DNA from: Candidatus Saccharimonadota bacterium
GTDB lineage: Bacteria; Patescibacteriota; Saccharimonadia; Saccharimonadales; Saccharimonadaceae
Reading direction: 5' to 3'
DNA: 40,246 nucleotides
Assembly: GCA_017421325.1 (NCBI GenBank)
Contig: JAFOJO010000009.1
Location: 1 to 40,246, forward strand
The notes beneath the pieces were generated by a model. The model did not search any database, was not told the origin of the DNA, and saw only the letters and a program-made list of their open reading frames with translations. How positions within the stretch are numbered: position 1 is the first letter of the stretch; the number at the start of each line of letters is the position of its first letter. Both the position numbers and the translations under genes were made by a program. Below, piece after piece: positions 9,574 to 15,456 of this stretch.

Positions 9574-9671
9574 AAATTGAGATTTTGGAGGACCTTCCAT
9601 CGGGCGGCGGCTCAGAAAAGAAAACAAGTTTTCTTTTCATTCGCCTTCTACGACGGTATGGCACCTCCATT
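9568..9671 (+). repeat. Palindromic segment bounded by a copy of the tRNA-Cys 3' end
   Basis: A perfect 10-bp hairpin (CCTCCAAAAT-TGAG-ATTTTGGAGG, 9568-9591) uses the last six bases of the tRNA. A second perfect 10-bp hairpin, GAAAAGAAAA-CAAG-TTTTCTTTTC, lies at 9615-9638, enclosed by weaker GGCG/CGCC and CCAT/ATGG pairings. The segment ends in GGCACCTCCA (9660-9669), an exact repeat of tRNA bases 9564-9573, followed by T5. Confidence 0.7.
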
Positions 9672-9675
9672 TTTC

Positions 9676-9704
9676 TTGACATTTTAACATAAGTGTGATA
9701 TAAT
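9676..9704 (+). promoter_or_regulatory. Consensus promoter feeding directly into a terminator
   Basis: TTGACA (9676-9681), 17-bp spacer, TATAAT (9699-9704) with an extended TG. The start is expected at about 9711 and the terminator at 9731-9755 would end the transcript after about 45 nt. An almost identical promoter lies at 15278-15306 on the other strand. Confidence 0.85.
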
Positions 9705-9730
9705 GAAAGTATAGTCCAGTTATACTAGGT

Positions 9731-9755
9731 AGTGGCGATTTCGTCACTCTTTTTT
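9731..9755 (+). terminator. Intrinsic terminator of the short transcript
   Basis: AGTGGCGA/TCGTCACT hairpin (8 bp with one G-T) followed by CTTTTTT. A smaller hairpin, AGTATA/TATACT, precedes it at 9708-9726. Confidence 0.8.
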
Positions 9756-9756
9756 A

Positions 9757-9786
9757 TTGTCAATTCAATTATTTTTATGCTACAAT
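9757..9786 (+). promoter_or_regulatory. Promoter of the FISUMP leader RNA, copy 1
   Basis: TTGTCA (9757-9762), 18-bp spacer, TGC-TACAAT (9781-9786). The start is expected at about 9790-9793, exactly where the conserved structured RNA begins; the second copy has the same arrangement. Confidence 0.7.
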
Positions 9787-9789
9787 TAA

Positions 9790-9943
9790 AGTGCTATATT
9801 TAATCGTTTGAGTGAAACACTAGTACGTTTTTATAATTAGAGATAATCACGTAAATTACAATGGCGCCGCAAGGCATCAATTGTTTGCGTGGTTATTACT
9901 AGTGTAAACGATTAGATATAGCACCCCTTGCGGTGCCATTTTT
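9790..9943 (+). ncRNA. Conserved structured leader RNA, copy 1
   Basis: A nested structure can be drawn: P1 GTGCTATAT (9791-9799)/ATATAGCAC (9916-9924); P2 AATCGTTT (9802-9809)/AAACGATT (9906-9913) continuing as ACACTAGT (9817-9824)/ACTAGTGT (9898-9905); P3 of 14 bp (9842-9855/9884-9897); and a core hairpin AATGGCGCCGCAAGGCATCA (9860-9879) with a GCAA (GNRA) tetraloop. The 3' edge GCACC-CCTTGC-GGTGC-CATTTTT (9921-9943) is a short terminator-like hairpin that competes with P1 for GCAC. The same architecture and core sequence precede the other FISUMP gene at 25808-25950. I do not recognise it as a known riboswitch. Confidence 0.75.
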
Positions 9944-10006
9944 GTATTACTACCCCGTTTACACAAAATGGCACCACAAAGATTAGGAAATTAAACAGGG
10001 TAATAC
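9944..10006 (+). promoter_or_regulatory. Leader segment with start-proximal pairing
   Basis: GTATTAC (9944-9950) and CCC.GTTT just after it can pair with AAAC.GGG and GTAATAC (9993-10006), directly upstream of the ATG at 10011. A third copy-like segment, AATGGCACCACAAAG (9967-9981), can instead pair with the terminator-like strand GGTGCCATTTT (9932-9942). The two pairings cross, so they are alternatives or a pseudoknot. Confidence 0.5.
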
Positions 10007-10010
10007 ATAT

Positions 10011-11633
10011 ATGAACCACAGCAACAAAACTAATAACTATACGAATTTCTTCTACCACGCTTTTCGCAACGTCCTCTTCATATCTATTCCCCTAGTTGTT
10101 GTTTCTGCCATAACATTAAGCCTCCCCCATTCTGCCACTCATACTTCCGCCATAGATAACTCTAACCTAGATAATCTCACTGTCTCTATCCCAGTCTCTT
10201 GCACTATGAATGTCACGGGTGGAGATACTCATATCACTTCCGTAGTGTCTGGTACTTATAAAGAGAATATTGGCACTACCACCATGAAGACCTTATGTAA
10301 TGATACCAATGGCTATGTTATCTATGCTATAGGCGCTTCTGGTGATAATAGTGATTTAGATAATTCCACAGAAGGTAACACTGATCTAGTTAGTAATCTA
10401 GGTTCTGCTCATAATATTCATACTGGAGCCTATGATCCAGCTGGTAGTTCTAGCTGGGGTATGAAAATCACTGCCGTAAATGGTACCTATAAACCTACTC
10501 TTGGTACTTATTACGCTTCTGGCAACTATGTAGCTGTACCAGATGAATGGGAAAAGGTGGCCTACTGGGAAAGTGGCATCATTAATGCGTCTGTAGGCTC
10601 TTCTATCCAAACTACCTATGATGTCTATGCGGATGGTACTCAACCAGCTGGTATCTATAAGGGTATGGTTAAATACGTCCTCCTTCACCCATCCAGCCTC
10701 ATCCAGCCTACTACCCTAGAAGAAGTCTTTGATGATGTTATAGGAAAAAGCAACAAAGTAGAAGTAGATGGCAGTAAATACTACAAAATGCAAGATATGA
10801 CATCTAGTATCTGTAATGCTGCCACTATCCTAGGTGAAGCTTCTCAAATGGAACTAGTAGACATTAGAGATAATAGTATCTACTATGTCACTAAGCTTAT
10901 GGACGGGAACTGCTGGATGACGCAGAACTTAGCCCTAAACCTTATCTCAGATCCTACTGCAGCAGGTTACGTAGCATTAACTTCAGAAAACACAGACCTA
11001 AACCACATCAATAACCCTAACACTAATGATTATCCAGAATATGGTGATACTGGCTACACTAATGATAATGGCATCATTAAATGGACTCCCTCTACTAGCA
11101 CCGTAAATAGTGCCGCTAATTGGAATAACAATAACAACAATCCTAGGTCCTTAAATAGTGGTGGTGGCTACACAGACCAAACCAAAGGAAGGCATGGCCT
11201 TACTGGCAACTACTATAACTGGTCCGCTGCCATTGCTTCTAATAACTCCCAGGGTATTAGCGCTGATAATATTGCTGGTGAAAATAGAGAAGCCACTAAC
11301 TCTGTCTGTCCTAAAGGTTGGAGACTACCACAGATTAGAAACTATGTTAGCTACAACACGGGAGATAACGACTTCGCTAACCTTAACTTCTACTACAATG
11401 GTGCTAAAACCAATACTGGCGCAGGATTGATGGCAGCCCCTCTCTACTTTGTGCGGTCCGGCTACGTGAGCAATACTTCTATTAACGATTTCGGCAGCGG
11501 CGGCTACTACTGGTCTAGTACGGTTAATAGTACCACTAATGCCTACGACCTGTACTTCAATTCCGGTTACGTTACTCCCGCCGGCAGCGGCAATAGGAAC
11601 CTCGGTTTCTCAGTACGCTGTATAGCTCGTTAA
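10011..11633 (+). CDS. FISUMP-domain surface protein with DGR-like variable C-terminus
   Basis: A 540-residue secreted protein. It has an N-terminal signal/transmembrane segment (about 20-45), then a beta-rich domain (about 46-230) resembling the N-terminal domain of the 16788 and 23785 surface proteins, then a FISUMP (Fibrobacter succinogenes major paralogous) domain from about 290 (KLMDGNCWMTQNLALN; CPKGWRLP). It ends in YYWSST...GFSVRCIAR, a C-type-lectin-like terminus typical of DGR target proteins. From about 11440 onward the codons switch from AT-ending to C-ending (29 of the last 59 codons are NNC by hand count). FISUMP proteins are probably displayed on the cell surface; the ligand is unknown. 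Expression is probably controlled by the structured leader upstream. The ATG at 10011 has only a weak GGG-type ribosome-binding site. Confidence 0.85.
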   Translation: MNHSNKTNNYTNFFYHAFRNVLFISIPLVVVSAITLSLPHSATHTSAIDNSNLDNLTVSIPVSCTMNVTGGDTHITSVVSGTYKENIGTTTMKTLCNDTNGYVIYAIGASGDNSDLDNSTEGNTDLVSNLGSAHNIHTGAYDPAGSSSWGMKITAVNGTYKPTLGTYYASGNYVAVPDEWEKVAYWESGIINASVGSSIQTTYDVYADGTQPAGIYKGMVKYVLLHPSSLIQPTTLEEVFDDVIGKSNKVEVDGSKYYKMQDMTSSICNAATILGEASQMELVDIRDNSIYYVTKLMDGNCWMTQNLALNLISDPTAAGYVALTSENTDLNHINNPNTNDYPEYGDTGYTNDNGIIKWTPSTSTVNSAANWNNNNNNPRSLNSGGGYTDQTKGRHGLTGNYYNWSAAIASNNSQGISADNIAGENREATNSVCPKGWRLPQIRNYVSYNTGDNDFANLNFYYNGAKTNTGAGLMAAPLYFVRSGYVSNTSINDFGSGGYYWSSTVNSTTNAYDLYFNSGYVTPAGSGNRNLGFSVRCIAR

Positions 11634-11643
11634 TTCAACCGTT

Positions 11644-12165
11644 CTAGACGACAATCTCTTCAATTTTCTCCACCACTTCCCCCAAAATCCCCGGCAATTT
11701 TTCCTTCTCTTCCGGCGTAAATTTAGACAGCACAAAATCCACATCACCCATCTTACTGCGCAACTCATCGTTTCCAGTTCCCACACGCAGCCTTTTAAAT
11801 TCTGTCGTTCCTAATGTGACCATCACTGACTTCAGCCCATTATTCCCCCCAGCCGAGCCCTGCTCTCTATATCGCAACTTCCCAAATTCCAAATTAAAAT
11901 CGTCACACACCACTAAAATATCATCTAATGGAATCTTATAAAACCTCATAAATTCCTGCACCGCTCGCCCACTTTCATTGTAATAATCCTGTGGTTTAAT
12001 AAAAATCGTATCCCCCTCACGCCCCCACATTGCCCCAAATTTTGGCTTATCTTTCCATTCTAACCCTCGCACCTTAAAATAAAAATCCAGCGCCAAAAAC
12101 CCAAAATTATGCCGCGTAAAATTATATCGCGCCCCCGGATTCCCCAAACCTACTACTAATTTCAT
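11644..12165 (-). CDS. pth: Peptidyl-tRNA hydrolase
   Basis: Hydrolyses peptidyl-tRNA released from stalled ribosomes. The 173-residue protein (slightly short of the usual 185-195) begins VVGLGNPGARYNFTRHNFG with the catalytic His. It carries IKPQDYYNESG (usually QTFMNLSG) and a DDFNLEFGKLRYREQGSAGG segment. The normally conserved GGHNG is GGNNG here, so one substrate-binding His is Asn. TATAAT (12172-12177) lies exactly 6 nt before the ATG with no Shine-Dalgarno, predicting a leaderless mRNA; the phoH terminator abuts this promoter. The stop is 10 bp from the convergent FISUMP gene. Confidence 0.95.
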   Translation of the reverse strand: MKLVVGLGNPGARYNFTRHNFGFLALDFYFKVRGLEWKDKPKFGAMWGREGDTIFIKPQDYYNESGRAVQEFMRFYKIPLDDILVVCDDFNLEFGKLRYREQGSAGGNNGLKSVMVTLGTTEFKRLRVGTGNDELRSKMGDVDFVLSKFTPEEKEKLPGILGEVVEKIEEIVV

Positions 12166-12171
12166 ATCTGT

Positions 12172-12177
12172 ATTATA
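12172..12177 (-). promoter_or_regulatory. Leaderless promoter of pth
   Basis: TGT-TATAAT with 6 nt to the ATG at 12165, which places the expected start on the A of ATG. Confidence 0.75.
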
Positions 12178-12179
12178 AC

Positions 12180-12211
12180 AAAAAATAGCCCCGCCTTCAA
12201 AGCGGAGCTAT
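12180..12211 (-). terminator. Intrinsic terminator of phoH
   Basis: ATAGCTCCGC/GCGGGGCTAT stem, read on the minus strand, followed by a run of T that merges into the pth promoter. Confidence 0.88.
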
Positions 12212-12234
12212 CACCTGTGTTTTTATCTAGTTGT

Positions 12235-13713
12235 TTAAGTGTTAACGAACTTATGGCTAGCCAAACGTTCAGCAATATGCCGAGCCGCCGCAGAACGCAC
12301 TATTTCCCTACTCTGATCAAAAGAAACTACCGCAGTCAACGGATCTCCAGCCAGCTTACTCGCCGAATAGCTTAAACCATTACTAGTACGGTTCAAATGC
12401 GGATTGGTAGTTTGGTTCGGATCACCCAGTATCACGATTTTACTGTCATTGCCAACCCTAGAAAGCAAAGCCTTAGCTTGTCCGCGTTCCATATCTTGGA
12501 ATTCATCGTAAATCATAAACGATCCACTGATCGAACGACCACCCATATAGATAATCGGCTCAAACTCAAAGTATCTCTCGCGATATTGTTCTACAAGAGC
12601 CTTAATTGACAAATTAGACTGGTCACAACCTCCTTTGCGCCTATTTTTGCCACAATCAGAGTCCGCAACATCCCGCTTAACGTCCATCAAGCTTATCACG
12701 GCCTCCAGATTATCCAAAATCGGTGCAGCCTGAGGCAAAATCTTATCGATTTTATCGCCCTTCAAGAAACCAATTTCGCGCCCCAATACACCATCTCGTG
12801 GACAAACAAAAATTTCTTTGTATTGCTCGTCCATTACCTGGGCCAGGCCAGTAGCCACCGCGCAAAACGACTTACCAGTGCCAAAAGTACCCGAAGCCAC
12901 CACGATGGGTATCTCCTCCACCGGCGCCAGTAACGCATCAAAGAGCATTGCCTGCCCCGGAGTCTTAGGACGAATGCGCTTAAACGCCGGGTTCTTGATT
13001 TTCGTAAAACGCAAAGGCACTATTGCTTCTCCGTTAAATCGGCCAATACTTTGGTAGTTAGAATCCACCTGATCACAAGGATCGAAAACCAATTCAACAT
13101 ACTGGTTAACTACCAACGGAGTATCTGGGAAAAGTTCATCCCATACATGCTTCGGAATCAAGTGATTCGTCCACCAAAGACTAGCGTAATCCTCCGGAAA
13201 TAATACCTTTACTCTGCCCGTATATACATCCGGATTAACTCTCGCCACATCGATACGGTTAAACAAAGCTGGAGTCGCCAACTGATCACTGCCGGTCATA
13301 ATAGCGACGTTTTCTTTTCCGAATGTCTCCTGTGCCGCCTTAGCTATAGCAATCGCATGGAACCTAGAGCTACTGTATTTGTCATGCGAACTCCACTGCA
13401 TACCGCGAAAATCCGAGCCTTCGGGCAAATCCTTAAATTTCAAGCGCATGCCATTTTTAAACACAAAGGTATCGCTATCGTTTAAATTCATGGCGCCAGA
13501 AATTTCACCGAAAATATCGGTTAGTTCGCGCGCCGATTCTCCGCGGTTACTTTGCTCATTGTAAAAATCCAAAACCCGATAAAGGTAAAAAGACGGAACA
13601 TAAAGCATCCTCGCCTTCGGCTTCGTATTTTTGTCTGGAACAAGAAACTCCGGATCGCTGATTAATACGTCTAGCCCTGGCACGATAAAATCGTGGAAAC
13701 TACTAGAACTCAT
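12235..13713 (-). CDS. PhoH-family ATPase with PIN-like N-terminal domain
   Basis: A 492-residue protein of the PIN-PhoH (PhoH2/YlaK) type; family members are proposed RNA helicase/ribonucleases. The N-terminus (about 1-160) contains LDVLISDPEFL, which fits a PIN start although DTNVLL is degenerate. The C-terminal half is the PhoH ATPase: Walker A GTFGTGKS (about 290), Walker B SFMIYDEFQDM (about 410), and ILGDPNQ as sensor motif. A stretch with Cys residues (DCGKNRRKGGCDQ) lies between the Walker motifs. The start at 13713 is fixed by an AGGAGG Shine-Dalgarno 7 nt upstream; longer reading frames run into the leader. The -10 is TATAAT at 13783-13788, overlapping the end of der, and the 62-nt leader contains a terminator-like hairpin. 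Confidence 0.88.
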   Translation of the reverse strand: MSSSSFHDFIVPGLDVLISDPEFLVPDKNTKPKARMLYVPSFYLYRVLDFYNEQSNRGESARELTDIFGEISGAMNLNDSDTFVFKNGMRLKFKDLPEGSDFRGMQWSSHDKYSSSRFHAIAIAKAAQETFGKENVAIMTGSDQLATPALFNRIDVARVNPDVYTGRVKVLFPEDYASLWWTNHLIPKHVWDELFPDTPLVVNQYVELVFDPCDQVDSNYQSIGRFNGEAIVPLRFTKIKNPAFKRIRPKTPGQAMLFDALLAPVEEIPIVVASGTFGTGKSFCAVATGLAQVMDEQYKEIFVCPRDGVLGREIGFLKGDKIDKILPQAAPILDNLEAVISLMDVKRDVADSDCGKNRRKGGCDQSNLSIKALVEQYRERYFEFEPIIYMGGRSISGSFMIYDEFQDMERGQAKALLSRVGNDSKIVILGDPNQTTNPHLNRTSNGLSYSASKLAGDPLTAVVSFDQSREIVRSAAARHIAERLASHKFVNT

Positions 13714-13745
13714 AAAAACACCTCCTATAAAAGTACACTTCAACC

Positions 13746-13788
13746 AAAAATGGGCATACGCCCACCAGTATCAGATACCCATATTATA
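13746..13788 (-). promoter_or_regulatory. phoH promoter and leader hairpin (possible attenuator)
   Basis: TGA-TATAAT (-10 at 13783-13788). The leader then contains TGGGC-GTAT-GCCCA (13764-13751) followed by TTTTT, a terminator-like hairpin ahead of the AGGAGG ribosome-binding site. Confidence 0.6.
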
Positions 13789-13793
13789 TCACA

Positions 13794-15125
13794 TTACTTA
13801 TCGCTACGGTATGAAAACATAATCGGTGTACCCATAAACGGATATTTTTCCCGAATTTTTCTTTCCAAAAACCTCTTCCAGGACCAATGCAGTAAACCCA
13901 AATCATGCCCGTGCACCACAAACCACGGCGGACAGGTATCAGTTTGCACGATATATTTTGGCTTTGGTCGTGTATTTTTGAGCCCTGCCGGCGGATGCGA
14001 CACTATCGCTTCGTTCAAAATCTTATTCAAGTCAGAAGTTTTAACCTCCATATGGCGATTTTGGTCAATTTCTAGCGCTAGTTCAAACAATTGCGTTACA
14101 TTTTCACCCGTCTCTGAGCTCGTAATTAATACCGGCGCAAATGGCAAAAAGTCAAAATCTTTTTCCAAAGCATCTATCAAGAAATCCGCTGCCGTGCGAT
14201 TCCCTACGTTCTCTTCACCAAAATAATTTGTAGGAGTAGCTTCATCTAAAAGATCAGATTTCGTCACCACCATAATAATACCTTTACCAGCCTCCACTAT
14301 TTGTCCAGCCAAAGATTGATCTAATTTACTATGCGGTTCGGTAGAATCTACTAGCAAACAGCAAATATCCGCTTCTTCTATTGCCGCAAGCGTTCGAATC
14401 GCCGAGAATTTTTCTATCCCCACTTCACGTTTACCAGGCTTTCTTAACCCCGCTGTATCCAAAATTTCCAATTCCCGCCCCTTATATTTTACCGTTACTC
14501 GATTGATATCCCGCGTTGTCCCCTGCCGGCTCGATACTATTGCTTGTTGTTTTTTACCAAGCATATTAAACAACGAGGATTTCCCCACATTTGGCCGCCC
14601 AATCAAGGCAATTTTCAAAACATCATCATTTTGCGAAACTTTGCCCTTTGGCAATACACTTTTTAATTTATTAATCCCCTGCCCAGTAGTCGCAGATACA
14701 TAATAAATATTTTCCGGCGCAATTCCTAGAGCCCGAAATTCTGTCACCGGCAAGGATTCACCCAAATCGCACTTATTTAATACCAAATACACCGGCTTAC
14801 CAGAGCGCAACGCATCCTTTGCAATCCTCGCATCACGATGATCAAAATACTTCGCCGAGTCCAGCGTCACCAATATCACATCCGCCGCATCTATCGCATC
14901 GGCAATTTGATCCTGAATGGATGCCTCAAAATCATCATTTGGATCCTTCAACCCAGCTGTATCTATCAAAATAAAAGAGTCATCGATCGTTGCCGTCACG
15001 TTATCACGCGTAGTACCTTCTTCGCGAGCCACAATTGCAATATTTTTGTGCGCCATCCTATTCAAAATGCTAGATTTTCCAGCATTTGTCTGTCCAATCA
15101 ACGCTACAATTGGCAACTTTTTCAT
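13794..15125 (-). CDS. der: GTPase Der (EngA), ribosome assembly
   Basis: A double-domain GTPase needed for 50S ribosomal subunit maturation. At 443 residues it has normal length. G domain 1 has GQTNAGKSS (usually GRPNVGKS), DTAGL and NKCD; G domain 2 has GRPNVGKSS, DTAGLRK and TKSD; the C-terminal KH-like domain ends in FLERKIREKYPFMGTPI. The start at 15125 (MKKLPIVALIG) is chosen because TATAAT (15132-15137) lies exactly 6 nt upstream; a longer frame to 15164 crosses the promoter. It lies downstream of tRNA-Glu(CTC) and a short promoter-terminator module. Confidence 0.96.
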   Translation of the reverse strand: MKKLPIVALIGQTNAGKSSILNRMAHKNIAIVAREEGTTRDNVTATIDDSFILIDTAGLKDPNDDFEASIQDQIADAIDAADVILVTLDSAKYFDHRDARIAKDALRSGKPVYLVLNKCDLGESLPVTEFRALGIAPENIYYVSATTGQGINKLKSVLPKGKVSQNDDVLKIALIGRPNVGKSSLFNMLGKKQQAIVSSRQGTTRDINRVTVKYKGRELEILDTAGLRKPGKREVGIEKFSAIRTLAAIEEADICCLLVDSTEPHSKLDQSLAGQIVEAGKGIIMVVTKSDLLDEATPTNYFGEENVGNRTAADFLIDALEKDFDFLPFAPVLITSSETGENVTQLFELALEIDQNRHMEVKTSDLNKILNEAIVSHPPAGLKNTRPKPKYIVQTDTCPPWFVVHGHDLGLLHWSWKRFLERKIREKYPFMGTPIMFSYRSDK

Positions 15126-15131
15126 ATCTAA

Positions 15132-15137
15132 ATTATA
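15132..15137 (-). promoter_or_regulatory. Leaderless promoter of der
   Basis: TGC-TATAAT with exactly 6 nt to the ATG at 15125 and no Shine-Dalgarno. Confidence 0.78.
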
Positions 15138-15186
15138 GCAGATTTTAGCATAAAAAGCAAACATATATCCCCCCCCTATACTTATC

Positions 15187-15250
15187 TGTAAAAATGTGAT
15201 GCAATTGCACCGTAGGCTTGGTTCTTTAAACCTTACATTTTTTTACAAAA
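15187..15250 (-). other. Intergenic segment with nested inverted repeats
   Basis: Between the short terminator and the der promoter, GTAAAAAAATGT and ACATTTTTAC can pair and enclose two small hairpins, GGTT/AACC and GGTGC-AATT-GCATC. It would be transcribed only if the terminator at 15247-15267 is bypassed. Confidence 0.4.
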
Positions 15251-15267
15251 AAATCCCCAATCAGGGA
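15247..15267 (-). terminator. Terminator directly after the promoter at 15278
   Basis: TCCC-TGATTG-GGGA followed by TTTTTTT on the minus strand. It ends the expected transcript after about 25-30 nt. Confidence 0.72.
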
Positions 15268-15277
15268 CCATATTTTC

Positions 15278-15306
15278 ATTATATCACACTTATACTAAAA
15301 TGTCAA
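15278..15306 (-). promoter_or_regulatory. Consensus promoter, near copy of the one at 9676
   Basis: TTGACA (15306-15301), 17-bp spacer, TATAAT (15283-15278). The about 40 bases from TTGACA into the transcript are nearly identical to 9676-9716. It begins 3 bp past the 3' end of tRNA-Glu(CTC). Confidence 0.85.
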
Positions 15307-15308
15307 GG

Positions 15309-15385
15309 TGGTGATTCCGGCGGGATTCGAACCCGCGATTTTCTGGATGAGAACCAGACGTCCTAAACCACTAGACGACGGAACC
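15309..15385 (-). tRNA. tRNA-Glu(CTC)
   Basis: Acceptor GGTTCCG/CGGAATC, anticodon arm TCTGG-TTCTCAT-CCAGA (anticodon CTC), T-arm GCGGG-TTCGAAT-CCCGC, encoded CCA. The leader holds a 9-nt sequence, GTGATTCCG (15431-15423), perfectly complementary to the acceptor 3' strand. Confidence 0.97.
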
Positions 15386-15438
15386 AACTAAATAGCGGAC
15401 ACCGGCTCCAGTACAAGAAGCACGGAATCACTGCCATT

Positions 15439-15444
15439 ATTTTA
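15439..15444 (-). promoter_or_regulatory. -10 promoter of tRNA-Glu(CTC)
   Basis: TGT-TAAAAT on the minus strand. The predicted start at about 15432 is one base before the anti-acceptor sequence GTGATTCCG. Confidence 0.6.
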
Positions 15445-15456
15445 ACACAAATTTAC

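Noticed and set aside
9498..9692. Small ORF over tRNA-Cys and the palindrome
   Set aside because: It overlaps a clear tRNA and has no ribosome-binding site or protein-like composition.
9790..9943. Known riboswitch (c-di-GMP-I, SAM, guanidine, cobalamin)
   Set aside because: A GNRA hairpin is shared with c-di-GMP-I, but the receptor and conserved GCAAA/CCTAAACC-type blocks are absent; the other consensus motifs are also not found.
9676..10010. CRISPR or tracr-like repeat region
   Set aside because: The short similar segments are complementary parts of one RNA fold, not regularly spaced repeats, and no cas genes are present.
15126..15164. N-terminal extension of Der to 15164
   Set aside because: Contains the -10 box; Der proteins start just before the first P-loop as with MKKLPIVALIG.
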